Below the pieces are notes generated by a model, which saw only the letters and a program-made list of their open reading frames with translations, made no database searches and had not been told where the DNA came from. Shown here in pieces: positions 51,742 to 60,610 of a stretch of 64,000 nt of DNA. Every line of letters begins with the position of its first letter. Position 1 is the stretch's first letter. The translations under genes and the position numbers were made by a program. The stretch is from Haladaptatus pallidirubidus (GTDB taxonomy: Archaea; Halobacteriota; Halobacteria; Halobacteriales; Haladaptataceae): assembly GCF_020700235.1 (NCBI RefSeq), contig NZ_CP085307.1:186001-250000 (forward strand). The letters run 5' to 3'.

Positions 51742-53330
51742 AGTGTTACCACCTCCCCAGGTTGAGCACCCGTATGGTCGCCGTCTCGAACGACGAACTG
51801 GCCATTGACTAACACGTAAGAGATGCCGTCAGGATAGTTCGCTGGATCCAGGAAGTCGCCCGATTGAGCGACCGCTTTGGGATCGAAGATGGTTATATCG
51901 GCTTTCGCGTTTGCCTTCAGCACACCTCGGTCGGCGAGTCCCATCCGCGAAGCTGGCATCCCAGTCATCTTATGAACCGCCGACTCGACCGAAACGACCT
52001 CTTCGTTGCGAGCGTAGTGGCCGAGGACACGTGGGAAAGTTCCGTAATTTCGTGGGTGGGGAACCCCTTCGCCGAGCGGCCCATCCTGTTTTAGCGACGA
52101 TCCGTCACTTCCGATCATCGTGAGTTCGTGGCGCATGACAGTTCGTACGTCGTCTTCGTCCATGCCGAAGTTGACGTGCATCGTGCGGTTCTCGTCATAG
52201 AGTACAATATCAAGCAGGATATCGGCTGGATCACGATTATTATTGTCCTGAGCCGCGATCTCGGCTATAGTCTTCCCCTCAGTATGTTTTAGGTCAGAAT
52301 TCCGGACGCTCGTCACGAGGATGCCGTCCCACGTGCTCTTTTCGTCGGCCACCAATTCGTCACGAATTCGCTTGCGATCAACGTCATCTTGTAATCGTTC
52401 GAGCAACGCGTCGTCGCCGCCGTCGTGGGCCCAGTTGGGAAGGAGCGCTCCGAGCGTAGTTGAGGAAGCAACGTATGGATACTGATCACACTGCACGTCC
52501 ACGCCGTCGCGTTCACGCGCGAGCTCCATTTGTCGGAGCGTATAGCGTATTTTCCCCCAGTTATTTGGACCGATTGCCTTGTGATGGGATATCTGAACAG
52601 GGATGTCTGCACAACGACCGATTTCCAGCGTTTCTTTAACGCTCTCAATGAGATCGTCGCTTTCTGAGCGCATATGGGTAGCGTAGAAACCGCCGTACTC
52701 AGCGGCCACCTCCGCCAGTGCAATCACTTCAGCGGTGTCGGCGTAACATCCAGGAGGGTAGAACAGTCCTGATGAGAGGCCGACTGCGCCGTCCTCCATC
52801 GCCTCGGCGACGATATCCCGCATCTCGACAAGTTCATCTTCGGTCGGCACTCGGTCGTCATAGCCTACGACCGCCGCCCGGACGTTGCCGTGACCGATGA
52901 GTGATGCAACGTTGAGTGAGATGCCCGTCGCGAGGTAGTCGAGATATTCCGCCATCGATTCCCAGTTGTCGGCGTCTACGGTATCACCAAGGGCGTTACT
53001 CTCGAACCAGTCGTCGACACCTTGGGCGGCTGCACCGTACCGCGGGGCCGCACTAGTGCCACAATTCCCTACAACCTCGAGGGTCACACCTTGACGGACC
53101 TTGCTGTGAGCTTCGCGGTTCGCTGGGAGGGTAAAGTCGGAGTGAGTATGAATATCTATGAATCCCGGTGCGACTGCCGCACCGTCAAGATTGATAATCT
53201 CGTCGGCGTCGTGTTCGTAGTGTCCGACCTCAACGATGCGACCGTCCGTAATAGCCACGTCGCCACGATACCACGGTGACCCGGTACCGTCCACAATTCG
53301 ACCGTCTCTGAGTAGGATGTCGTGTCCCAT
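51738..53330 (-). CDS. N-acyl-D-amino-acid deacylase (D-aminoacylase family)
   Basis: It encodes 530 residues of the amidohydrolase superfamily. Metal-binding HTHSD (His61, His63) follows a beta-sandwich; VGNCGTS holds the Cys used as bridging ligand in D-aminoacylases; ATHMRSESDDL and QISHHKAIG give further His; SDGSSL holds the catalytic Asp. It hydrolyses N-acyl-D-amino acids to D-amino acids. The overlap with the racemase gene and nearby dgcN-dgcA point to a D-amino-acid pathway. A cytoplasmic enzyme. Confidence 0.9.
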   Translation of the reverse strand: MGHDILLRDGRIVDGTGSPWYRGDVAITDGRIVEVGHYEHDADEIINLDGAAVAPGFIDIHTHSDFTLPANREAHSKVRQGVTLEVVGNCGTSAAPRYGAAAQGVDDWFESNALGDTVDADNWESMAEYLDYLATGISLNVASLIGHGNVRAAVVGYDDRVPTEDELVEMRDIVAEAMEDGAVGLSSGLFYPPGCYADTAEVIALAEVAAEYGGFYATHMRSESDDLIESVKETLEIGRCADIPVQISHHKAIGPNNWGKIRYTLRQMELARERDGVDVQCDQYPYVASSTTLGALLPNWAHDGGDDALLERLQDDVDRKRIRDELVADEKSTWDGILVTSVRNSDLKHTEGKTIAEIAAQDNNNRDPADILLDIVLYDENRTMHVNFGMDEDDVRTVMRHELTMIGSDGSSLKQDGPLGEGVPHPRNYGTFPRVLGHYARNEEVVSVESAVHKMTGMPASRMGLADRGVLKANAKADITIFDPKAVAQSGDFLDPANYPDGISYVLVNGQFVVRDGDHTGAQPGEVVTL

Positions 53331-53403
53331 GGCTCGCCAATCGCGGGCCCCTACCTAAAGTCCGGAACCTAACAAGGTCGGTCACAAAAGGGTCCGACCT
53401 CGC

Positions 53404-53796
53404 TCACGAGAAGATGCCTACGTACATGGCGAACAATGAGTACAACAGAGTACTGACGAGAAAGACTGTTCCATCTATCGGAAACATGAGATACATGATC
53501 ACGAACAGAGGGTAGGGCGCAAACAGCAGTAGTGTCTCGACCACGTACCACTGTCGGTCGGTGAGATTGAAGCGAGTGCGTACCGCCTCACGGGGAGTCC
53601 GCGAACGCTCAGAAGGAGGTGATTTCCATGAAACGTAACCACTCGTACTATTATCGCTGGTATCACCATCCTCCCCCGGTCGCTCATGTTCATCGCTATG
53701 GCTAGTTGCGGGGTGGGTCCATCCGTCCCATTTAGCACTAACATCGTGCACGCTTCTCTCTTTGCGTCTATCATGCGGCTTATTTCGGTCACTCAT
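53404..53796 (-). CDS. Small membrane protein with a charged N-terminus
   Basis: It encodes 130 residues. The first 70 are highly charged and Ser/Lys/Asp-rich; two hydrophobic stretches follow (VETLLLFAPYPLFVIMYLMF and VFLVSTLLYSLFAMYVGIF), probably two membrane helices. It overlaps the upstream secreted-protein gene by four bases (ATGA). No family recognised. It is the third gene of a three-gene envelope unit. Confidence 0.6.
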   Translation of the reverse strand: MSDRNKPHDRRKERSVHDVSAKWDGWTHPATSHSDEHERPGEDGDTSDNSTSGYVSWKSPPSERSRTPREAVRTRFNLTDRQWYVVETLLLFAPYPLFVIMYLMFPIDGTVFLVSTLLYSLFAMYVGIFS

Positions 53797-54230
53797 AGCG
53801 TCACCTCCGTCCTCTCGACAGGAATGTCGAACTCGTAGCCGTTGTATACCGAGACCACGATTTCGCCATAGACGGTCACGGCGTCGCCAGCCGATAAATT
53901 GCCAGAAACTTGTCGTGCAGGGATGTCCACTTTAAGGTCGTTCTCACCAGGCAAAAGTGACCGTTGACCTTTGAAGGGTGTGCTCGCGCTGTCGTTGTAA
54001 CCGGGATGAGCCACCGTCAGATGGACATACTGAATTCGGAGGGGTTCGTTCATCGAACTGTTCACTCGGAGGTCGGCCACAAGAGCGCCATTCTCAATGT
54101 TGGTGTCCGCGATCCCGGCGGACGTCTCGTCACGACTGGTGACTGAAGCGTAGTTTTGTTCAGCCTCGGCGATAACTGCTCCTGAAAGCAGGGCGATAGC
54201 TAGAAGAGACGCTACGACCCGCCGACTCAC
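53793..54230 (-). CDS. Secreted or membrane-anchored beta-domain protein
   Basis: It encodes 145 residues with an N-terminal hydrophobic segment (VVASLLAIALLSGAVIAEA) acting as a signal or anchor. The rest is strand-rich (NGALVADLRVNSSM, IQYVHLTVAHPGY, GEIVVSVYNGYEFDIPVERT), in the style of LEA-like or Ig-like domains. It overlaps both neighbours by four bases. The function is unknown; an extracytoplasmic role is likely. Confidence 0.65.
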   Translation of the reverse strand: MSRRVVASLLAIALLSGAVIAEAEQNYASVTSRDETSAGIADTNIENGALVADLRVNSSMNEPLRIQYVHLTVAHPGYNDSASTPFKGQRSLLPGENDLKVDIPARQVSGNLSAGDAVTVYGEIVVSVYNGYEFDIPVERTEVTL

Positions 54231-55018
54231 GCTAAAACCTCCGCGTCGGTCGGTAAGTCATTTCGGTCGACTAGCGCGTAGTCGCATGCTGGACACTGTC
54301 GCTCACCGACAAGCGACCGACCACCACAACAGGTCATGTGTTGCCCCTCTGGTTCAACGTACTCGTCGCCACAGGCCGGACACATTTGTAGTCCATACCG
54401 CAAAATCGCGGCCATCGCCGTCCGATCCGCGGCGGAACGGTCGTCCCAGTCGGGAATACGCTCGGCAAGGAGATCGATTACTGCCATGTCAAGTGCGGCC
54501 ACCGCCCGGGCCTCCCACTGGCGAACTGCAACCTCGTCGGTATCGAAGGCAAACCAGTTTTCGCCGCCGCCAAGGCTTCGCCGCGCCGATACCTCGACTA
54601 CATCGTCGAACTTCTTCACGATCGCTTGTTCGAGGACGTCGGAGTCGTTGACACCCTTAGCCGCAGTGGCTTGAATGCGCTCTTCAACCTCGGCCGGAAG
54701 CCGGTAATCCTCATCAAGGAGGCCTACTGCGAGTAGTGCCTTGGTTGCCGGTAAGTTGGACGAAAACGCCTCGACCTCGTTCTTGCCGAATGCACCGAGC
54801 ACCGACTCGGGAAGCGCGCGTGTTAGCTGCGGGGTTCCGGGAATTAGGTATCCGTGTAGCATGATGACTGCCCCACCGATGGTGAACATTGCGACTGCGA
54901 GAATGGTGCTACCGACCGCATAGAGTGCTGCTATCCCCAATCCAAGCAATATCGCGTTGACTGCGGTGCAGGGCCAACAGCGGTTCGTGCCAGTATAGCG
55001 TGGGTTACGGAAACGCAC
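54227..55018 (-). CDS. Membrane protein with C-terminal double zinc ribbon
   Basis: It encodes 263 residues. Near the start a CWPCTAVNAILLGLGIAALY segment opens two membrane helices (the second in AVAMFTIGGAVIMLHGYLI). A cytoplasmic helical region follows (residues 65-205). The end has CPACGDEY, then CCGGRSLVGERQCPACDYAL, two CxxC pairs plus a CC that probably bind zinc. It is the first gene of the envelope unit; a scaffold or regulatory role is a guess. Confidence 0.65.
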   Translation of the reverse strand: MRFRNPRYTGTNRCWPCTAVNAILLGLGIAALYAVGSTILAVAMFTIGGAVIMLHGYLIPGTPQLTRALPESVLGAFGKNEVEAFSSNLPATKALLAVGLLDEDYRLPAEVEERIQATAAKGVNDSDVLEQAIVKKFDDVVEVSARRSLGGGENWFAFDTDEVAVRQWEARAVAALDMAVIDLLAERIPDWDDRSAADRTAMAAILRYGLQMCPACGDEYVEPEGQHMTCCGGRSLVGERQCPACDYALVDRNDLPTDAEVLA

Positions 55019-55160
55019 ATCATACTCTTCGAGGGAATGCGTAAAACATTATCCACCTCAAATGTACGGAAATCAAATTTATTTCATCTATGTCAAATAC
55101 GATGGAGTTCACCCGCTACCGATTGTCGCTGGCGCCTTCACCTAAATACCCCTGATTTCA

Positions 55161-55201
55161 GGAGGGGGAAGATTCAAGCACATCGATAGACCTTCCCCTC
55201 C
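55161..55201 (+). promoter_or_regulatory. Hairpin immediately before the coiled-coil gene
   Basis: GGAGGGGGAAG (55161-55171) pairs with CTTCCCCTCC (55192-55201) with one bulged G and a 20-base loop, ending at the base before the ATG at 55202. If transcribed, it would lock the region next to the start codon. Confidence 0.35.
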
Positions 55202-55702
55202 ATGGGATTAGAGACCATTATTCAAATTGCCGAACAAGTCGGTGAGGACGATGAGGCTCGTCGGGCGGCATTCCGCCGGGAGCTACAACAGTACGATGAC
55301 GGAGAAATCAAGTCGTTCACCGAGACCAACGATATCCTTGCCGCCGAGCGCGAGACCCTCAATGAACTCAAACGTGAGCTTGACAGTGAGGAAGGAAACA
55401 TCGAGGAACTAGTTGAGTACACGGAATTTCTGACCGTTGAGCAGGCGGTCGAACACCGTGACGAGACTGTCGATAAGCTCGGAAAGCACAACAAACATCT
55501 CCAGACGTTCCATGCTGAGATGATTCGAGCGCTCGACATTGTCGAAACTAACCTCGACGCGTTGGAGGCCAATGGAAAGGAGGCAGTATGCGGGAACCCC
55601 CAGCCACACTTCGAGCGAGCGGGAGAGGCGCTTAAAAAACATAACGAGGCGGTCGAAGGCCTTGGCACAAACATGACTATTCTGAATGCATATATCGCCT
55701 GA
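55202..55702 (+). CDS. Coiled-coil protein of unknown function
   Basis: It encodes 166 residues, nearly all alpha-helical and very rich in Glu, Lys and Leu (ERETLNELKRELDSEEGNIE, DETVDKLGKHNKHLQTFHAE), as in coiled coils. There is one Cys (VCGNPQ) and no signal or membrane helix. It lies between the envelope unit and the peptide transporter on the transporter strand. No family recognised. Confidence 0.6.
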   Translation: MGLETIIQIAEQVGEDDEARRAAFRRELQQYDDGEIKSFTETNDILAAERETLNELKRELDSEEGNIEELVEYTEFLTVEQAVEHRDETVDKLGKHNKHLQTFHAEMIRALDIVETNLDALEANGKEAVCGNPQPHFERAGEALKKHNEAVEGLGTNMTILNAYIA

Positions 55703-55763
55703 AATATAAACAGTATTTCACTCCGTTACATAATTTTGGACTATCGTAAAGAGTTGTGTTAAC

Positions 55764-55800
55764 CCCCCACATAGATAGGGGGTGTCTATAAGCTATAAAA
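55764..55800 (+). promoter_or_regulatory. Hairpin and TATA boxes before the second peptide transporter
   Basis: CCCCC (55764-55768) pairs with GGGGG (55778-55782). Then TCTATAAG (55785-55792) and TATAAAA (55794-55800) give TATA-like elements 17-32 bases before the ATG at 55817; the first fits leaderless transcription. The hairpin may end the preceding transcript or bind a regulator. Confidence 0.4.
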
Positions 55801-55816
55801 TTCGAAACTGCTAGCC

Positions 55817-57550
55817 ATGGAAACAGAACGTCGTGAATTCATGCGACAAATGGGCGCTGCTGGGGCGTCTATCGCTACCCTGAGTATAGCCGGCTGTGCG
55901 AACCAAAATAACCCGAACGGAAGCGGTAATTCTGCCAAGAAGAAGGTAGAAGAAAACTTGCCTCAGGAGCGAAAAATCGGCAAAATCAATCACGTTAGCA
56001 ATACTGAACAATACCACCCCGCACGTTATCAGGCTAATCGCCTCGTGGACAAGCAGTTCCGGGAACAACTTGGCGCGAACGTTGTGACCGATGCAGTCGA
56101 AATCACGGTGCTTACTTCTCGTGAGGACAAGGGAGATTTCCATCTAACTACCTACAACTGGTGCGCAAACAACGGGGATCCTGATACTATTCTCGTCAAC
56201 CGCTTTGCCAAAGGAGGAGCAGAAAACGACTACGGATTCAACCACGACCGCTACAACGAGATCGCCAAAAATCAGCGAAAAGAGAATGACAAAGATGCCC
56301 GACAAAAACTGGTACATGAGGCCCAGAAAATTTTGGGTGAGCAGCGGGTTGAGAATCAGTATCTCTACAACGTCTACCCGTATGCCTACAACAGTGACCG
56401 ATTTGAGGAAGACTCAATTGTGGTGAACGTCACTGGAATGCGAAATATCTGGAATTATACCCAAATAAAACCCAAGAATAATAAGGGTAAAACTATCGTC
56501 ACCAATAATTGGGATCCCTCGGATCAGCTGAACCCGCTCCACATCAATGCGGTTGGTCCGAGTAGAAATTGGACGCCGACTCGGTTCATGCATGATTTCC
56601 TGTTCCGAGCAGACCCCAAGCAACAAATGAAACCGTGGGCAGCGAAGGATTTCGAATGGGCCGATGATACCACGCTCAATGTGAATCTTAAGCAGGGTAT
56701 GACATTCCACGACGGCGAATCTGTGACCGCCGATGACGTAGTGTACACATTTAACCTCATCTTAGAGACTGAGCCACCAGCCTACGTCAACTATGTAGTC
56801 GACACGACTGAAAGCGTCGAGAAAACCGGTAACCACTCGGTTCGATTCAATCTGACCGATCCGTACGCACCGTACATCGCGATCACACTTGGGTTAACGC
56901 CAATCCTGCCCCAACATTATTGGGAGAAAATACTTTCTGAGACAGGCAACGAGTCTGAACCATGGAAGGTGTCAATAACCAATGGCACACCTATTGTGGG
57001 GAGTGGTCCGTTCCAGTGGGGCAACTGGGATCAAGGTTCACGCTTTGAGATGCCTGCATTCAAAAATCATTCGTTCGCTGCACCCAATATCGATACCCGC
57101 ATCCAGCGGCCACTTTCAACCCGCGACGCCGAACTCGAAGCAATGCGAAACGGTGACTACGACTTGCTTGATTACTGGTTCGGTAGTCCTGCATCGCTCC
57201 AAGACGCAGTCAAGAATAGCGGACACCTCACGCTTGTTGAAAACTCCGACGACTGCCGACAGGCAACGTGGGTCAATACCAAAAAACCGCCATTCGATGA
57301 TGTTGCCTTCCGACAAGCTGCAAATGCGCTCATCACCGGTGCCCAAACAGTCATTATAGAGGAACTCAACGACGGCTTTGGCAACAAAGCACATTCACCG
57401 ATCAACGAAACCCTTAATTTCTGGCATAATCCCGACACACCGTACTTCGAGAACGGTGTAAATGGAGCCATTGAAATCCTAAAAGATGCCGGGTATGTGT
57501 GGGACAATGACGGGAATCTCTACTATCCTGAAGGGAAAACCGGTGCGTAG
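55817..57550 (+). CDS. Peptide-type ABC solute-binding protein with permuted domain order
   Basis: It encodes 577 residues. The N-terminus ERREFMRQMGAAG with lipobox IAGC suggests a lipid-anchored protein. Like the one at 11388-13286, its segments are reordered: residues about 60-215 (QYHPARYQANRLVDKQFREQ, YNWCANNGDPDTILVNRF, ARQKLVHEAQKILGEQ) match the normal C-terminal end of SBP_bac_5 proteins, and the normal start (KTIVTNNWDPSDQLNPLHIN, VNLKQGMTFHDGESVTADDV) comes after residue 222. The chain ends at the hinge AIEILKDAGYVWDNDG. First gene of the transporter operon near the D-amino-acid genes. Confidence 0.88.
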   Translation: METERREFMRQMGAAGASIATLSIAGCANQNNPNGSGNSAKKKVEENLPQERKIGKINHVSNTEQYHPARYQANRLVDKQFREQLGANVVTDAVEITVLTSREDKGDFHLTTYNWCANNGDPDTILVNRFAKGGAENDYGFNHDRYNEIAKNQRKENDKDARQKLVHEAQKILGEQRVENQYLYNVYPYAYNSDRFEEDSIVVNVTGMRNIWNYTQIKPKNNKGKTIVTNNWDPSDQLNPLHINAVGPSRNWTPTRFMHDFLFRADPKQQMKPWAAKDFEWADDTTLNVNLKQGMTFHDGESVTADDVVYTFNLILETEPPAYVNYVVDTTESVEKTGNHSVRFNLTDPYAPYIAITLGLTPILPQHYWEKILSETGNESEPWKVSITNGTPIVGSGPFQWGNWDQGSRFEMPAFKNHSFAAPNIDTRIQRPLSTRDAELEAMRNGDYDLLDYWFGSPASLQDAVKNSGHLTLVENSDDCRQATWVNTKKPPFDDVAFRQAANALITGAQTVIIEELNDGFGNKAHSPINETLNFWHNPDTPYFENGVNGAIEILKDAGYVWDNDGNLYYPEGKTGA

Positions 57551-57597
57551 CTAACCTATTCCACAATTCCTCCATTAATATAATATTAGAAATAAAA

Positions 57598-58581
57598 ATG
57601 GTCAATAAAAGATACGTCGCTCGACGCTTAGCACTGATGGTGGTGTCACTATTTACAGTAATCACTATCCTGTTCTTCCTCTTCCGGATGGTTCCGGGTG
57701 GCCCAATGTCAGCAATCATGAGTCCGCGTATGTCGCCAGAAGCTCAACGCCGCGTCATAGAGGAGTTTGGACTCAACGAACCGCTCTGGAAACAGTATCT
57801 CTTGTACATGGCTCAGGTTGTCCAGTTAGACTTCGGCCAATCGTTCTATTATAGCCGACCAGTGACCAACATCATTGGCGACCGGTTCATCAACACAATG
57901 TCACTAATGTTGACTGCGTTCACTATTTCGTACGCTTTCGGCATCTTCTTCGGCGCCCAACTTGGGTGGATCCGCGGAACGACAAAAGAGCGTGCTGGCA
58001 TGCTGGTTGTTCTCTTACTCCGCTCAACACCTGTGTTCTGGACCGGAATGATTGTCCTTTATATATTCTCGTTCGAGTTAGGAATGTTCCCACTCGGCGG
58101 GATGCGCGGAGTCACCGCGAATTACTCAGGGACTGCCGATAAGTTCCTGAGTGTCGACTTCCTCTATCACCTCGCACTCCCGGTTTTCACACTGTGTACC
58201 TACTATACCGGACTACCGCTCCTGCTAATGCGAAATAATCTGCTCGAAGTACTTTCGGAAGATTACATCGACACGGCGCGTGCCAAGGGACTGACGAACC
58301 GACGCATCTTGTTCCAGCACGCGGTTCGGAATGCGATTCTTCCAGTGGTGACGGCGTTCGCCATTGCGGTCGGATTCGCGGTTGGTGGGCAAGTGCTTAT
58401 CGAGACTGTGTTCTCGTGGCCCGGTCTCGGCCGTGAGATGGTACAAGCAGCGCTTCGGAGCGATTACCCAGTCGCGCAGGGCGCGTTCGCACTCATGTCT
58501 TTCATCGTGATCACGATGAACTTCATAGCCGACATCGCATATACGTACCTCGATCCACGGGTCAAACTTGGAGGAACCTAA
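57598..58581 (+). CDS. Peptide ABC transporter permease (DppB type)
   Basis: It encodes 327 residues with six predicted helices and the N-terminal signature LFRMVPGGPMSA. The EAA-type loop reads DYIDTARAKGLTNRRILFQH, then NAILPVVTAFA. A GGAGGA near its end (58570-58575) serves the next gene, whose ATG follows one base after this stop. Confidence 0.93.
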   Translation: MVNKRYVARRLALMVVSLFTVITILFFLFRMVPGGPMSAIMSPRMSPEAQRRVIEEFGLNEPLWKQYLLYMAQVVQLDFGQSFYYSRPVTNIIGDRFINTMSLMLTAFTISYAFGIFFGAQLGWIRGTTKERAGMLVVLLLRSTPVFWTGMIVLYIFSFELGMFPLGGMRGVTANYSGTADKFLSVDFLYHLALPVFTLCTYYTGLPLLLMRNNLLEVLSEDYIDTARAKGLTNRRILFQHAVRNAILPVVTAFAIAVGFAVGGQVLIETVFSWPGLGREMVQAALRSDYPVAQGAFALMSFIVITMNFIADIAYTYLDPRVKLGGT

Positions 58582-58582
58582 G

Positions 58583-59521
58583 ATGAGTGAGGAAACCTCT
58601 CGATCGACACAGAGACGCATTGAGACTAAGAAAGGATGGCGGCGATTTCTCCAGAACCTCCGCCGAACTGCCCGCGAGCAAGCCGGTGTCTTCGTCCAGT
58701 CAAAGATGGCAGTTGCGGGTCTAATTATCATCACCTTCTACATTCTGGTCGCCTTGGTAGCACCCTACATCGTTCCGTACGCGCCGTACGAGCGTATTTA
58801 CGCTGCAGATGGTTCATGGGCTAGCCTCCAGCCACCAACGCTGGCCAACCCGCTTGGGACGACTGAGGCCGCCCATGATGTGCTCTCACAACTGTTGCTG
58901 GGTGCTCGGATCGCAATGTTCGTTGGTCTACTGGGTGCGTTCATGGTCGCAGTTATCGGAACGACTATCGGTGTTATTGCGGGGTATTATGGCGGCTGGG
59001 TCGACGAAGTGGTAATGCGCTCCGTGGACATCCTCTATGGTCTTCCATTCATCCCGTTCGTCATCGTTCTAGTAACGGTACTTGGCGCAAGCGTGTGGAA
59101 CATCATCCTTGGCATTGCGTTATTATATTGGCTTTCAACCGCCCGTGTTATCCGGTCTGAAGTGTTGACAGTGCGCGAGCGCCCCTATGTCGAGGCCGCG
59201 CGGGCTGCGGGAGCGAGCGACTTCCGCATCATGACTGTCCACATTCTCCCGAACGTTATTCCGCTGTCGGCGCTCTACGCTGCCATCGCAGTGGGATACT
59301 CTATCGTCGCGCAGGCAAGCATCGCCTTCCTCGGATTCGGCGACCCGTCGGTTCCCTCGTGGGGCGTGATGCTTCAGCGAGCGTTTGTCACCCAGTCGTT
59401 CGGTACCGCATGGTGGTGGGTGATTCCACCAGGACTATCTATTACGCTCGTTGTGACAGGAGCCTACCTCGTGGGACGGGGTTACGAGGAAGTTGTCAAC
59501 CCACAGCTTCAGGAGCAGTAA
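58583..59521 (+). CDS. Peptide ABC transporter permease (DppC type)
   Basis: It encodes 312 residues from the ATG at 58583, chosen because GGAGGA lies eight bases before it. A charged N-terminal tail leads to the first helix (VAGLIIITFYILVALVAPYI), then NPLGTTEAAHDVLSQLLLGA, and an EAA loop around VEAARAAGASDFRIMTVHI. It forms the channel with the DppB-type product. The following ATPase gene starts at the base after its stop. Confidence 0.93.
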   Translation: MSEETSRSTQRRIETKKGWRRFLQNLRRTAREQAGVFVQSKMAVAGLIIITFYILVALVAPYIVPYAPYERIYAADGSWASLQPPTLANPLGTTEAAHDVLSQLLLGARIAMFVGLLGAFMVAVIGTTIGVIAGYYGGWVDEVVMRSVDILYGLPFIPFVIVLVTVLGASVWNIILGIALLYWLSTARVIRSEVLTVRERPYVEAARAAGASDFRIMTVHILPNVIPLSALYAAIAVGYSIVAQASIAFLGFGDPSVPSWGVMLQRAFVTQSFGTAWWWVIPPGLSITLVVTGAYLVGRGYEEVVNPQLQEQ

Positions 59522-60610
59522 ATGAATCAATCAAACTCCAACTTCGACGAAGATGCACCGCTACTGGCGGTCGAGGACGCCGTCGTGAACTATCGGACAA
59601 GCGACGGAGACCTTACCGCAGTTGATGGGATTAGCTTTGAAATCGGCGAGGACGAAATCTTCGGTCTCGTCGGTGAATCCGGCTGTGGGAAATCGACGGT
59701 GGCTCAAGCTATCCTCGGTCTCCTTCCACAGAACGGCGAGGTTGTCTCCGGATCGATTCAATTTCGGGGTGTCGAACTCACCAATCTCGACAAACGTGAG
59801 ATGGACACCCTCCGGTGGGAGAATATCTCACTCATCAGTCAGGGAGCGATGAACGCGCTCAACCCTGTCCATCGTATTTCCTCACAGATAATCGAGGCGA
59901 TTCAGGCCCATCGGGACACATCGACAGCCGAAGCGCGAGAACGTGTAGCCGAGCTCTTCAAAATTGTCGGCCTCGACCCCGATCGGATGGATGACTATCC
60001 CCACCAATTTTCTGGAGGGATGAAACAGCGAGCATATATCGCGATGTCACTCGCACTTGACCCTGATCTTATAATCGCCGACGAACCGACAACTGCGCTC
60101 GACGTAATCGTTCAAGATCAAATTCTCAAGCGGCTTAAAGAGCTTCGAGACCAACTTGGTATTTCAGTTGTCATTATTTCTCACGATATCAGCGTCATCG
60201 CCGAAACATGCAATCGACTCGGCGTGATGTATTCGGGAAAACTGATGGAGTATGGCGATCTTAGGGAGATTTTCGCGAGTCCGTACAATCCCTACACCCT
60301 CGGGCTACAGAACGCATTCCCGTCGCTTCGAGGAAAGCAACAAGACCTTATTTCTATCCCCGGTAGTCCGCCGTCTATTGCGGATCTCCCGAGTGGCTGT
60401 CGGTTCATGCAGCGGTGTCCGTTCGCCACTCAAGAATGTGCGACACAGCACCCACCGTTAGAGTCGGTAGGCGACGACCACTTCTCGGCGTGCTATCATC
60501 ACGAACGCGTCGAACAGATGCGACATGATGCGAAAGAACGGGAAACGTGGGCGCAACTGCGGGACACTGGCAATGAATCAGCGGCTGCTGGAGGGATGAC
60601 CCATGACTAA
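59522..60610 (+). CDS. Peptide ABC transporter ATP-binding protein (DppD type)
   Basis: It encodes 362 residues: Walker A GESGCGKST, signature FSGGMKQR, Walker B ADEPTTALDV and the switch His in IISHDIS. The C-terminal oligopeptide-type extension has CRFMQRCPFATQEC, cysteines that may hold a metal or cluster. It begins directly after the permease stop and overlaps the DppF-type gene by eight bases. Confidence 0.94.
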   Translation: MNQSNSNFDEDAPLLAVEDAVVNYRTSDGDLTAVDGISFEIGEDEIFGLVGESGCGKSTVAQAILGLLPQNGEVVSGSIQFRGVELTNLDKREMDTLRWENISLISQGAMNALNPVHRISSQIIEAIQAHRDTSTAEARERVAELFKIVGLDPDRMDDYPHQFSGGMKQRAYIAMSLALDPDLIIADEPTTALDVIVQDQILKRLKELRDQLGISVVIISHDISVIAETCNRLGVMYSGKLMEYGDLREIFASPYNPYTLGLQNAFPSLRGKQQDLISIPGSPPSIADLPSGCRFMQRCPFATQECATQHPPLESVGDDHFSACYHHERVEQMRHDAKERETWAQLRDTGNESAAAGGMTHD

